From assembly GCA_015143295.1 (NCBI GenBank), contig CM026567.1, positions 11,674,416-11,738,415 of the forward strand: 64,000 nt of DNA, given 5' to 3'. The stretch comes from Tetracentron sinense. Taxonomy: Eukaryota > Streptophyta > Magnoliopsida > Trochodendrales > Trochodendraceae. This document shows positions 1 to 11,700 of the stretch, piece after piece (within the stretch, counting starts at the first letter, position 1; the number at the start of each line of letters is the position of its first letter). The position numbers and the translations under genes were made by a program. The notes under the pieces are model-generated. The model saw only the letters and a list, made by a program, of their open reading frames with translations. It had not been told where the DNA came from and made no database searches.

Positions 1-2100
1 AAAGTTATGTCAATTTTACCTCTTGTGAATCCGTTTTTAATTAAGAAGCTACTTAGCCTATCATACCAAGCTCTTGGAGCTTGCTTTAATCCATATAAGG
101 CTTTAGTTAACTTAAATACGTGATTAGGAAATTTATGATTTTCAAAACAAGGAGGTTGATTTACATAAACTTGCTCATTGATATACCCATTTAGAAATGC
201 ACTTTTTACATCCATTTGATATAGTTTAAATGCTTTATGACTAGCAAATGCAAGTAACATTCTTATAGCTTCTAGTCTAGCAACCGGGGCAAATGTTTAA
301 TCATAGTCTATCCCCTCTTCTTGGTTGTAACCTTGAGCTATTAATCTTGCTTTGTTTTAACTACATTCTCATTTTCATCCTTTTTATTTCTGAAGACCCA
401 TTTTGTTCCAATAATAGATTTGTCATTCGGTCTAGGTACTAGATCCCAAACTTGATTTCTATCAAATTGATTTAGCTCTTCTTACTTAGCAATGCCCCAC
501 GATTCATATTCAATAGCTTCTAAGACATTTTTAGGTTCAATTTGACTTAGAAAAGCAAGGTTCATTAGATTTAAGATTTCTTCTTGTACTAACCCTTTGT
601 TCCATATTACCAAGTATTAGATCCTTAGGGTGATCTTTTATTAATTTTCAAGCTTTAGGAAGTTGATAGGATTCTTCGTTTTCAATTTCTTCTTCATTAT
701 CTATTTCAATGGAGTTGTTACTTGATTTATCTTTTTCTTGATCATTTTTATTTTCTTTGTTGATTTCTAAATTAGATATTGCTTTTGGAAGATTATCAAT
801 TTCATCATCCATATCAGTATTGATTTTGTTAAAATGATTTGATTCATCAAAAACTATATGAATTGATTCTTCAACAATTAATGATTTCTTATTAAACACT
901 CTATAAGCTTTGCTATTAGTAGAGTATCCTAAGAAGATTCCTTCCACAGATTTAGCATCAAATTTCTTAAGATGTTGTTTATCATTAAGTATGAAGCATT
1001 TACATCCAAACACCTTAAAATAACTTATATTAGAGATTCTTCCATTCCAAAGCTCATAGGGAGTTTTATTTAGTTTTTTTCTTATAACAACTCTATTAAT
1101 TACATAGCATGAAGTGTTAATGGCTTCAGCCCAAAAATAATTTGATAATTTATTTTCATTAAGCATTGTTCTAGCCATTTCTTGAAGAGATCTATTCTTT
1201 CTTTCTACTACACCATTTTGTTGTGGAGTTCTAGGTGCTGAAAAATTATGATTAAAACCATTTTCATCACAAAATGATTCAAGTTCTTTATTTTTAAATT
1301 CTCATCCTCTATCACTTCTTATGTTGTTAATAGAATAACCTTTTTCATTTTGAACTCTTTTACAAAACTTTTTAAATAGAGAAGGTGCTTCATTTTTATA
1401 AGAAAGAAATAGTACCCATGAGTATCTTGAAAAATCATCCACTATAACAAAAGCATAAGTTTTTCCAGCTAGGCTAGCTACTTCATTTGGACTAAAAAGA
1501 TCCATATGCAAAAGTTCTAAGGGCCTAGTGGTAGAAATCATTTTCTTGGGTTGAAATGAAGATTTTATTTGTTTTCTAAGTTGACAAGCATCACAGATTT
1601 TATCTTTGATAAATTTAGTTTTAGGTAATCCTTTAACTAATTCATTTTTAGAGAGTTTAGACAAAAGATCCATACTAGCATGTCCTAGTCTCCTATGCCA
1701 TAGCCAACTTGCTTCATCTACAACAGAAAAGCATAACATGTTTTGAGATTTCAGCTCATCAAATTCTAAGGTATAAACATTTTCATTCCTATGTGCTACA
1801 AACAAAGTATTTAGATTATCTTTATCCTTAATCATGCAGATATTTGACTTAAATGAAACATTCAATCCCTTATCACAAAGTTGACTAATACTTATGAGGT
1901 TATGCTTAAGACCATCAACGAGTAGTACATTCTCTATAAAAACAGATTTATTCTTACCAATGTTACTTATGCCGATGATCTTCCCTTTAGCATTGTCTCC
2001 AAATGTCACATGACCGCCATCCTTTGGAGTGATTGATGCAAATAGTTCCTTATTCCCGGTCATATGCCTTGAGCATCCACTGTCCAAGAACCATGTTGTC
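1..2100 (-). pseudogene. SIRE copia pol: protease, integrase, start of reverse transcriptase
   Basis: Polyprotein region giving the aspartic protease (DSGCSRHMTG near 2050-2090), the GAG-pre-integrase domain (WHRRLGHAS near 1680), the integrase zinc finger (CDACQLRKQ near 1580), the integrase core start (HMDLFSPNE near 1500, VDDFSRYSW near 1440), the integrase tail with the copia signature on 648-1178 (NYFWAEAINTSCYVINR), and from about 430 down to 1 the fingers-palm start of RT (FRNKKDENE, KALYGLKQAPRAWYD). Known role: cleavage of the polyprotein, integration and reverse transcription inside virus-like particles. It continues beyond the left edge. Several breaks are present; the product is not expected to work. 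Confidence 0.88.
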
Positions 2101-2139
2101 TTGGAAGTTCTTGATTTGAAGCATACCTACACATCCAAT

Positions 2140-3843
2140 TCAAGTAACTCCAAGATACTTTCCCCCCGATACCCAAACAGTTTTGGATGGTACCCAAAGT
2201 GATCTGGATTGTGGTTTGGGAGGATTAGTTCCCTTGGGAACCCATATCATTCTTGGTCCTTTATGGTTAGTTTTTGAAATAGAAGATGTTCCTTTTGGAG
2301 CCCAAACTTTTCTAATTATTTTACCATTATAAAATGAGGTAGATGGTGGAGTTTGGTGACTACTTAATTTTGTAAAGAAGTTTTGATAATCTTTTTGTTT
2401 TGAAAAAGTATTATAACCAAGTCCAGACTTGTTAAAAACACATCTTTGCTGTCCTAAAAGTCTTTCTAGGTTCTTTTGACCATTTGTGAATGTGAGGACA
2501 GTATTGGTCAAGTCCTTGACTTTATCTTTTAGCTCATCACATTCACATGGTGAGTTATGAGGAGCATTTTCAACATCATTTAATTTCTTACTCAATTCCT
2601 CATTCTCAATAGCTAACATACTCTTTTCTTTTTGTAGATTTTCACATGATTGTGAGAGAGTGTGGATTTCCTCTTTAAAGGATTTATTTAATTTAGCTAT
2701 TCTACCAAATTCAGTATAAAGTTCATCAAATGCTTCTCTTATTTCATCATATAAGAGAGAATCATTTGGGGAAGAAGTTACCTCATCCTCATTTGCCATG
2801 AGGCATAGATTTGCCACTTCTTCATCACTTGAATCTTCCGACTTGCTTCCCTCTAAGTTATCCCAAGTTGCCATCATAGCCTTTTTCTTGTGCTTTTGGC
2901 TCTTCTTGAGTTGAGGGCAGTCAGTCCTTATGTGGCCTGATTTCTTGCATTCATAACACGTGAGAGGTTCCTTCTTGCTAGCTTCAGCTTTGTTCACTTC
3001 TTGTGAGAACTCCTTCTTGTATGGTCTCTTTTTGAAGTTCTTCTTATGCTTGAGGAACCTTTTGAACCTTCTTGCCATCAAGGCTATATCTTCATCATCA
3101 CTGCTGGTTTCCTCATCACTGAGTTCAACTTGAGTAGACTTGAGAGCCAGCCCTTTCTTGGTTCTAGGTTCATCAGGCATTTGATCCTTCATTATGACTT
3201 CATGAGTCATAAGAGATCCCAGCAGCTTATCCATAGGCAGTTTGGTGAGGTCCTTAGCTTCTTAGATTGCTGTTACTTTTGGAGTCCATTCCTTGGACAA
3301 TGATCTTAAAATCGTTCTCACATTTTTTGCATTAGAATACACTTTACCCAGAGATTTAAGACTATTTAAAATGTTAGTAAATCTGGTGAACATATCGCCG
3401 ATAGATTCTTCTTTTTCCATTTTGAATAATTCATACTTGTGAACAAGCATGCTAATCTTTTCTTCTTTAACCTGATTAGTCCTTTCATAGGTGACTTTCA
3501 GTTTATCCCATTTTTCTTTAGCAGAGTCACATCCAAAAACTCTGTTAAATTCTTGGGGACTTAAGGCACAGTAGAGGTTGCTAATAGCTTTAGCATTGAT
3601 TTGAATGAGCTTAATGTCAGCTTCATTCTATTCTTCCTCTACCTTAGGAATTCTGACATCATCCACAGTTTTTGTGGGAAGATGAGGGCTATTGACTATT
3701 ACTCTCCAACACTCATAATCTAGAGCTTGAATGTAATACATCATCCTAGTTTTCCAATAGTTATAATTTTCTCCATTAAACTGTGGTGGTCTAGTGGTGG
3801 ACTGTCCTTCTCCTAGGCTTGTTGCAAATACATTGTTTGCCAT
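2140..3843 (-). pseudogene. SIRE copia gag
   Basis: Capsid-nucleocapsid region. The N-terminus begins MANNVFATSLGEGQ at 3843, the usual short copia gag head, followed by FNGENYNYWKTRMMYYIQA (DUF4219-like) and the UBN2-type capsid part (about 3600-3260). The nucleocapsid zinc knuckle CYECKKSGHIRTDC (CX2CX4HX4C) is at about 2919-2960, after a lysine-rich stretch. Then come an acidic region with clustered S/D/E and a leucine/lysine-rich stretch likely to form a coiled coil (about 2480-2740). The long tail after the knuckle fits SIRE/Maximus rather than Tork or Ale types. Start chosen because it lies 45 nt downstream of the PBS. The region is broken in a few places. Confidence 0.85.
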
Positions 3844-3888
3844 AGTAAAATCGATTACTCAGATTGTTTAGATCTAATTAGAGTATTA

Positions 3889-3901
3889 GGCTCTGATACC
3901 A
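3889..3901 (-). promoter_or_regulatory. Primer binding site (initiator tRNA-Met) of the SIRE element
   Basis: On the minus strand TGGTATCAGAGCC, a full match to the usual plant tRNA-iMet PBS. Two bases separate it from the LTR end (…CCAACA on the minus strand, 3904 on the plus strand). It fixes both the orientation of the element and the inner LTR boundary. Confidence 0.93.
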
Positions 3902-3903
3902 AT

Positions 3904-5310
3904 TGTTGGCCAGGTAATGACCCTAAAGGGGGGGGTGAATAGGGTCTAAGGCAGATTTAAAAAACAAAAATATGAACTACAAGTTCAATGAGCGGAATAA
4001 AGTAAAATATGCAACAAGCTAAAACAATAGAATATTAAAAGAAGGAGAAAAGAGAGAAGGAGAGTACAAACTCAAGATTTGTTCTCGAGGTTCAGCAAAC
4101 CAGCCTACTCCCCACCTCAGCTTCCAGCAAGAGGATTCACCATGATTCCTTAATCGCACTGGCTCCTTCACAGGTGGAGTCCAAACCCTTACAATCTCTC
4201 TTATAGGTCGAGATATTACCTTACAAGCTCTCCTTTAGGCTGAGCTGAAAACCTCTCAAGAGCACAACCCTCTCTTGATATAACTGAAGCAACAACTTCA
4301 TTACAAGAATCCTAGATTCTTGACTACTCTCAATAAATAAGTTTTGGATTGAAAAATCCGAATAGAAAGCTCCTTAAATGAGCTGGATAAGAGTGAAATA
4401 CAAACTCTAATAAAGTCTCTTAAAAAAATGTGAATTGAATGAGCTCAAGAGAAACTTTTGGGGATTTTCTAAGTGTGAGAGTGAGTGAAAATCAATAGCA
4501 ATGAATGAGGGATCAATAGGAGTTATTATAGTGATCAAGAGTTATTATTTGTTCATAAATGAACTCCTTTTATAATATTTGATCCAATAGTGCCGTTGGG
4601 GTAGCATTAAATGCTTTTAGGTCCGTTGCAAACTAGCCGTTACAAAAAATTTTCTGTTTCAGATATGATTTTGTCGATGAAGTGGAGTTCCCACTTGAGT
4701 TCGTCGCCGAATTCAAAAGACAGAATTGGATTTCAAAAAATCCTGTAATAACTTCGTCGCCGAATCTTAACCCAACCAAAGATTTCGACGCCGAAATCAA
4801 GAGGCAGAACTGAATTAAGAAAATTCTGTCATGACTTCGTCGCCGAATTCAATCTACCCAGAGAATTCGTCGACGAATTCAGAGCAAAAATTCTGAATTC
4901 AGTGTAGGATTAGACCAAAGGGATGCGATTGATTTTCTAGGTCAATTAGCTATGCTCTTATCATGATATTCTGAATAATTAGAGCTTTAGAGTGATTCTC
5001 AAAAGGTATCCTAGGCTCCTATGGTCAATCTTTGATTCTTGAGCTTATTCACTTCACCTTTCTTTTGAGGACTTTTTACATAAGTCCTATACATTCTCAG
5101 AATAACAAGTGAATACATTTAGAATGATGAGAGATTATCTTGGCTTGACTTGGGTCTTGTGATTTTGCCTTTTGTCTTCAATGGTCTTGACTTGGACTAA
5201 GGTCTTATCTTGAATCTTCATCTTGTATTCAGTGAGTTGAACTTCCTCTTGGGTAATTTCCATCATTTATTTTTCATGATTGGAGTGCTATCAACTTATG
5301 TAATCTGAAA
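3904..5310 (-). repeat. 5' LTR of the SIRE element
   Basis: Non-coding stretch between the PBS and the Tat gag remnant. The inner end reads TGTTGGCC on the plus strand, i.e. the element-sense LTR ends …CCAACA. A G-run (about 3930) and a TATA-like box (4562-4575 in minus sense) are visible. Upstream of the TATA in element sense, 4660-4890 carries a cluster of near-palindromes around TTCGTCGCCGAA, including a perfect GAATTCGTCGACGAATTC near 4863. Outer end estimated only; I could not pick out the target-site duplication. Confidence 0.75.
4562..4575 (-). promoter_or_regulatory. TATA-like box of the SIRE LTR
   Basis: Minus-strand ATTATAAAAGG within the LTR, about 90-330 nt downstream of the GTCGNCGAA palindrome cluster in element sense. 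Position within the LTR (650-660 nt from its 3' end) is reasonable for a U3 promoter. Sequence-only call. Confidence 0.45.
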
Positions 5311-5418
5311 TGTTCACGCAGTTAAACGGGTTTATTAGTACCAAATATTTCATTATATTATTATGTTATTATCAAAATTAGTAGGGGTACTTATGGTTGT
5401 AACCCTGAGGCTAATAGA

Positions 5419-6810
5419 TGTCGATCTATAAATAGAGAATCAAGACATGGCAGGACACCATGGATGCCTTTGTAGAACAATGCTCTTTTAATCAGGGTCT
5501 TCGGCCTCAACGAAGCCAATTAGAACAATTGTAACAATGGAACAATGAGTCGTTCCTGGAATATGCCACCCGATGGAGAGAAATGGCAGCAAAGGTCATC
5601 ACCCCTATCCACAAGGAAGAGCTGGCGAACATATTTTTAGGCATGTTGAAGCAGCCCTACTCTACACTGATGGTCACACTACCGGTTGTGGACTTTGGCA
5701 CAACAGTCAAAACAGGTGCCCGTATTGAGGCAGCAATACAGAGTGGAGCCATTCATTCCAGCCTAGGGCTTGCTCCCCTCAAAGCAGTAGCAGTAGCAGC
5801 TTCAACCAGCAGAAACAACAGTTACATAGACCAGAAGAGAAAAGAAAATGTTAACTTGGTAGCTCCCGCAGCGCCGATCAGATTACTGGCTCCGGCCACT
5901 CAGCAACAGCCAGCACCTGGAAACACCCGGCCGGCTAAATAGAACAAGGGGCAAGCCCGTTCCCCCAGGACCTTTACCCCTCTCCCTTACACACTTAGTC
6001 AACTTTTGGACTTCCTGACCAAGCAAGGTCTTCTCGAACTGAGAGGCACTACCCCTCTTTTACCACTAGACAAGAGGAACAAAAATTATGATGTCAACCA
6101 ACACTGCGCCTTTCATAGGGACCCGGGCCATGCAACCGATTACTGCATTGGTCTGAAGTGCGCTATCCAGGATCTCCTGGATACAGGATAAGGTCAAACT
6201 AGCTCCCAGCAATACCAGTATTGATCAGGTGCCACTGCCCCCACATAACAACCAAGTTACCTTTATTGAGTGGGAGGAGCCCGGGGTAGGGCAAACTAGA
6301 TCCAACGCACCCGCAGTCGATGATGGCATCATCAGGCCCTCGTACCGACCCCCAGTTATAATCCCTTTACCACATTCAAATGTTCAGGCCATCCAGACCC
6401 CAGTACAACTCCCCACTTTGGAATCAGACAAAGAGCAAATCATCTACACAATTCCCTGTACTGCTAGTTGGCCCACAACTTCAACCAAGGCCTCAACCTC
6501 CTCCGGACCAGTCAAAATCCCTTACATCCCTTCCCAGCCTTTTAACATTAATCATGTACCTGCCCCTCAATCTCTCATTCTGGAAAGTGAGTAAATAACC
6601 AAGCTCACCCGATCCGGTCGGGTGTATCAACCTCCGGCGGTTGAGCTGGTGAAAGAAAAGGGTAAAGAAAAAGCAGGGGTGGCAGGCCCAAAAAAGGAAA
6701 CAGCAGATTCAGCTCTCCTACTAAAAATATTAGAAAAAGCGGAAGAATTCAATATTACCCAGCAGTTGGCAAAACTCAGGCACAAATCTCTATCTTGGGC
6801 CTTCTCTTGA
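5419..6810 (+). pseudogene. Tat element gag
   Basis: Capsid and nucleocapsid region. Readable blocks: TWQDTMDAFVEQ (about 5445), FLEYATRWREMAAKV (about 5555), LANIFLGMLKQPYSTLMVTLP (about 5620), IHSSLGLAP (about 5755), FTPLPYTLSQLLDFL-like text (about 5975) and a knuckle-like CAFHRDPGHATDYC (about 6105). After that come a proline-rich linker and LTRSGRVYQPP (about 6605), then a lysine/glutamate-rich stretch. A second copy of the same gag family lies on the minus strand at 59259-60540, so the match is internal to the window. The left end grades into the SIRE LTR. Broken. Confidence 0.8.
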
Positions 6811-6839
6811 CTTCAGAGTATCATAGAAAATAACTTCTC

Positions 6840-8030
6840 CGGGTATTTAACAAAGCCCATGTAACACCAGACATCTCGCCTGAGAAACTGGGGCAGATGG
6901 TAGGGCAAGTGCTCGAATCACGAATCATCTCCTTTACTGAAGAGGAAATACCAGATGGAGATAGGGATCATACTCGGGCCCTATATATTGCAGTTCAGTG
7001 TATGGATAGGACATTATCCTCGGTACTCATTGACAATGGCTCCAGCCTAAATGTTTGTACACTCTCTACTCTACAAAGCCTGGGCTTGAACACCAGTCAA
7101 ATTAAGAAGAGACCCATGACGATAAGGGCTTTTGACAATACTACTAGGCAAAACCTGGGAGATATTGACCTGACCATCGGGGTCGGACCAGCTTAGTTCT
7201 TGACAAATTTCCAAGTTGTGATTGTACCTGCCTCATTCACCTTACTCCTAGGAAGGCCGTGGATTCATTCAACCTGTGCCATTCCCTCCTCTCTGCACCA
7301 AAGAATCAAGTTCATACAGGACGATCACCTAGTTGTCATTCCATCTGAGGAGTTAGTAAGTTCCTTCAGGAACATCCAGGAGCTAGGTCAAGGTATAACT
7401 TTCATGACCTATCAGTTTGAATAGGTCAGCTCCATCGCCCAAGTGGGACTGTAGAACAAGCAAGCAGTACCTCCCTTTATTAGAATGTTGGCAAAGATGA
7501 ATTACCAGCCTGGTCTAGGCCTGGGTGTCAGGAACCAGGGCATGAAGAAGAGATATGTGCCTCCGCGCTACACACCTCCGTTTGGATTGGGATACAAGCC
7601 CAAGTACGAGAACTATCTCAACAAGCTGACAAAGAAGAGTAGATAGTTGGTAAAACCTGAACCCCGACCCCACATTTCCATAACCTTCTCCGTCGGAATC
7701 TTCAAAACCAACCCAGAAACCCCTCTTACACCAGCCATCAATATCCCTAACCCTCAACCCGGCACCGAGTCTTCAAGGATTCCCGAATCGGAAATATTCA
7801 GCGTCGCCCGGATGTTTGAAGAGCTGACTGTTGAAGCTACAGAAGCAGAAGTAGAATATTCAGTGGGAGAGCAGGTATGCACCATCTCCAATAGCGTAAA
7901 AGCGTCATCCAGTCACCAGCCACTAATCCGTTGGTGGACTGAGGCTCTCACCATCGAGGCCGCACAGGGCCAGGGAAAGCGCAGTGCGGGGAAGGTTGGT
8001 CAGAACAAGCAGTGATGCAGTATCATTCCC
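6840..8030 (+). pseudogene. Tat element protease and protease-RT linker
   Basis: Retropepsin-like region. HTRALYIAVQCMDRTLSSVLIDNGSSLNVC (about 6965-7060) is the form seen in Tat/Ogre proteases (DNGSSLNV around the catalytic Asp). The flap/second half with FTLLLGRPWIHS follows at about 7230-7275. From 7440 the linker is proline-rich and low in recognisable structure (PGLGLGV at about 7515; FGLGYKPKYENYL at about 7580). 8030-8490 is acidic and non-conserved. Role: cleaves the gag-pol polyprotein. Broken. Confidence 0.75.
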
Positions 8031-8489
8031 CTATTCTTCTTAATCTATCTCTTTTTTGCTCCCGTTGCAAAAATCCAAAATGTCGGCCAACTGTAGGCCT
8101 CTTTTTGTTTTATCGAGTCAATTTTGTAAACAGTCCACTTCTTTATCAATGAAAATCTAGAATTTTGACTCAAAAACATGTTTTTCAAAAACATTTGCAT
8201 TCGGCTAATGACGAAATCACACGAACTCTTCCCTTGGAAGGCCTAGTGTCCTGAAGCCAACAAAACATAAAAACATAAGCATGCTAAACTAAGCTTACTG
8301 ATTTGCCAAGAAATCGCCTCTGACAAGGCTACCACTGAAACCCTCCCTGAACTTTCAGAAGTTGAGTATAACTCAGAACAGGATGAGGAACCGCCTCAGG
8401 AGATTTTGGACCTTCTAGAACCCAGTGAAGGGCTATTACAGTCGAACATTGAGGATACCGAGACAGTGAACCTGGATTCCGAAGATAAC

Positions 8490-9870
8490 CCTCAGCTGGT
8501 CCAGATTGGCACAACCATTAGCCTACAATAAAGAGCGAACATGATCAGCTTCCTAAAAAGCTATAGTGATGTCTTCGCCTGGTCATATGCAGACATGCCT
8601 GGCCTAGACCCAGCATTAGTGGTGCACAGACTGCCCCTAAGCCTGGATGTCAGGCCGATTAAGCAGAAACTAAGAAGAATGAGGCCTGAATGGTCACAGA
8701 AAGTCAAGGAAGAGGTAGAAAAGTAGATCAATGCAGGATTCTTAGATGTAGCAAACTACCCTGAATGGTTGGCCAACATCGTGCCGGTACCCAAGAAGGA
8801 TGGAAAAGTCCGGATGTGCATCGACTACTGGAATATGAATAAGGCTAGCCATAAGGAAAACTTCCCTCTCCTGCACATCGATATCCTAGTCGATAATACT
8901 GCGAGGCATGAGATGCTCTCATTTATGGATGGTTTCTCCGGGTATAACCAAATCAGAATGGTAGAAGAAGACATGGAGAAAACCTCATTCATTACACCTT
9001 GGGGGACGTTCTGCTACAAAGTCATGCCCTTCAGACTCAAGAATGCAGGGGTAACCTACCAGAGGGCCATGATGGTGTTATTCCATGACATGATCCACAA
9101 GATAGCTGAAATCTATGTGCATGACATGATCATCAAATCACCCACTGCCAAGCAACACCCTAAAGATTTGAAAAGACTCTATGACAGACTCATAGAATTC
9201 GGCCTAAGATTGAATTCGGCCAAATGTGTCTTTGGGGCCTCATCAGGAAAGCTCCTCAACTTCATAGTCAGCAAAAGAGACATTGAGGTTGATCAAGCTA
9301 AAGCCAGAGCTATCATCGAAATGCCAGCACCCCAAACTGAAAAGGAGATCCGTGGTTACCTGAGCCGAATTCAGTATATAAGCCGGTTCATTTCTCAACT
9401 CACTCTGATTTGTGAACCGATCTTCAAGCTTCTCTGGAAGAATACATCGACAGTCTGGACAGTCGAATTCCAAGAAGCCTTTGAAAAAATAAAGGAGTAC
9501 CTTCTGAATCCTCCAGTACTTGTGCCTCCTGTGCCAGGACGACCCCTACTACTCTACATCTTAGTGCAAGAAACCTCCATGGGGTGCGTCTTGGCACAAT
9601 ATGACGAGATAGGCGGAACAGAACAAGTCATTTACTACATTAGTAAGTGTTTACTAGAGTACGAAGAGAGGTACAGCCCGCTAGAGAAAACATGTCTGGC
9701 ACTGGTCTGGGCTATCAGCGTCTTCGGCACTATCTGCTTTCCTACCTGGTAATCCTGATCTCCCAGATGGACCTACTCAAATATCTACTGGAAAAGCCTG
9801 CCACCACCGGAAGGACTACCCGATGGCTTATGATGTTGTCTGAATTCGACATTACGTACATGACTCAGAA
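8490..9870 (+). pseudogene. Tat element reverse transcriptase and first RNase H
   Basis: Ty3/gypsy RT. Visible blocks in order: DVFAWSYADMPGLDP (8570), the entry motif VPVPKKDGKVRMCIDY (8780), FMDGFSGYNQI (8920), the catalytic-loop region near 9115, TEKEIRGYLSRIQYISRFI (about 9335) at the connection, and the first RNase H beginning near 9540 (TSMGCVLAQYDE, YYISKCLLEYEERYSPLEKTCLAL). DVFAWSYADMPG is highly characteristic of Tat/Ogre RT. RT copies the RNA genome into cDNA and RNase H removes the RNA strand. Broken. Confidence 0.88.
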
Positions 9871-9959
9871 GTCAATCAAGGGGCAAGCGATTGCAGATCA
9901 CTTGGCCCACAGCCCAACACAGGACTATGTGTCTGTATATGATCAGTTTCCAGACGAAG

Positions 9960-10330
9960 CCATCCTGTACGCAAAAGCAGAAGAGCAAGAATACTCCGGC
10001 TGGGAGTTATACTTTGACGGAGCTGCCAACAGTCATGGACACGGGGCAGGAGCAGTCCTGATCTCACCCAAGGGGGCACATCTCCCTATCTCTGCAAAAC
10101 CGAAATTCAGATGCTCCAACAAAGAAGCTGAATACGAGGCATGCATAGCCGGACTGAAAGAGGCCCTGAGCATCGGAATTGAAGAGATAGATGTCTACAG
10201 GGACTCATCTTTGGTAATCTGAGAAGCCAGGCTGGTCTCGTACCTAGCCTACCTCAATGTGCTAATCACTCGATTAAGAAGAATCAGTTTCAGTCACCGA
10301 TCTAGGATCCATAACAGATTTACCGACGTA
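9960..10330 (+). pseudogene. Tat element second (additional) RNase H
   Basis: WELYFDGAANSHGHGAGAVL (about 10000) and CSNKEAEYEACIAGLKEAL (about 10110) are the first Asp and the Glu motifs of a second RNase H domain, and VYRDSSLVI (about 10190) lies where the next Asp motif is expected. This follows the classical RNase H and precedes integrase. A second RNase H in this position is a known mark of the Tat lineage, thought to have been captured from a cellular (archaeal-type) RNase H. Homology is clear by motif; activity is not expected. Confidence 0.85.
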
Positions 10331-10639
10331 TTGGCTACTCTCGCTTCTATGGTACAGATCCCCAGGGGCATCTGGCCAATTGAAATTCAGCAACAGGATT
10401 AGCCTGTCTACTGCCTCGAGCTGGACGCAGTGAATGACAACAAGCCTTGGTATGCGAACATCAAGCAGTATCTTGAGGACGGGACATTCCCTCTTGATGC
10501 TACCAAAATAGACCGTCGGGAGATCTGAAGACTGGCCATCCAGTTTGTCCTATCAGGGGGCATTTTATACAAGAGATCATCGAATTTGATCTGGCTTAGG
10601 TGCCTTGACACCAGTGAAGCAGTATAGGTAATCGAAGAA

Positions 10640-11700
10640 GTTCATGGAGGAACTTGTGGCCCACATATGAACGGGTTAATGTTGTCCAAGAAGATTCTCA
10701 GACTGGGCTACTACTGGTCTACTATGGAAGCAGATTATTGTAAGCATGTACAAAAATGCCACCAATGCCAGATTTATGCTGATAAGATCAATGCACCGCC
10801 GACAAGGCTACACAACCTGACCGCACCTTGGCCCTTCTCTGCCTGGGGCATCGATGTCATCAGACCCATAGCTCTGAAAGCATCTAACGGACATCGACTC
10901 ATCCTAATTGCAATCGATTATTTAACAAAATGGGTCGAGGCAGCCTCTTATGCCAACGTGACAGCCTCTGTGGTTCAGCGTTTCCTGAAAAGAGATATCA
11001 TCTACCGTTACGGTGTCCCATTCGAGATTGTAACGGACAATGCTCTGAACTTCTACAATAAGGGGATGACTGACCTCTGCTAAAAATTCAAGATTCAACA
11101 TCATAACTCCACACCATATAGGCCACAGACTAATGGAGCAGTGGAAGCAGCCAACAAGAATCTGAAAAAGATCATCGAGAAGATGGCAACCAACTATCTT
11201 ACCTGGCATGAGATGCTCCCATACACGCTCATGGCCTACAGAACGTCCATCAGAACTTCAATAGGGGCAGCACCATTTTCTTTGACCTATGGTATGGAAG
11301 CAGTCCTCCCCATCGAAGTAGAGATCTCATCACTCCGTGTGTTAATGGAAGTAGAGATATCAGAAGTAGAATGGGCATAGACTCGGTATGAGCAACTGAA
11401 TCTGATTGAAGAACGGCGACTGAAAGCCCTCAATCACTCTCAGGCCTATCAGAGGCATATGGCTAGGGCATTCAACAAGAAATTCAAGCTCCATAGTATT
11501 GAGATCGGTGACCTGGTCCTCCAGAAAATATTGCCAAACCGTCCTGACCCGAGGGGCAAGTTCATGCCCAACTATGAAGGCCCATACATAATTCGGGACA
11601 AATTCTCCGGTGGTGCCCTGCGACTCGGATGCATGGATGACGAAGATCTCCCAGAGCCCATCAACATGGACAAAGTCAAACGATACTACGCTTAGGGTAT
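10640..11700 (+). pseudogene. Tat element integrase
   Basis: The zinc-binding part has the CHQCQIYADKIN signature near 10755. The catalytic core has WGIDVIRPI (10850), ITKWVEAASYANVTA-like text (10920-10965), VTDNALNFYNKG (about 11030), and NGAVEAANKNLKKIIEKM (about 11130-11190) carrying the Glu. After it come WHEMLPYTLMAYRTSIRTSIG and PFSLTYGMEAVLPIEVE (about 11275-11325). The C-terminal part has GDLVLQKILPNRPDPRGKF and NYEGPYII (11505-11600) and ends near 11695. No chromodomain is seen, as expected for Tat. Broken. Confidence 0.85.

Larger units (their letters stand above)
1..5310 (-). mobile_element. Ty1/copia retrotransposon, SIRE/Maximus type, 5' half
   Basis: Reads right to left: 5' LTR (3904-~5310), tRNA-Met PBS (3889-3901), gag, protease, integrase and the first part of RT, which runs off the left window edge. 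The order protease-integrase-RT is diagnostic of Ty1/copia. The long gag, with one CCHC knuckle followed by an acidic and then coiled-coil-like stretch, and a 1.4 kb LTR are typical of SIRE-type elements. It is inserted in the gag region of the Tat element to its right. The reading frame is broken several times, so this is a fossil. The 3' LTR lies outside the window, so LTR age cannot be read here. The exact outer LTR end (~5290-5340) is uncertain. Confidence 0.88.
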
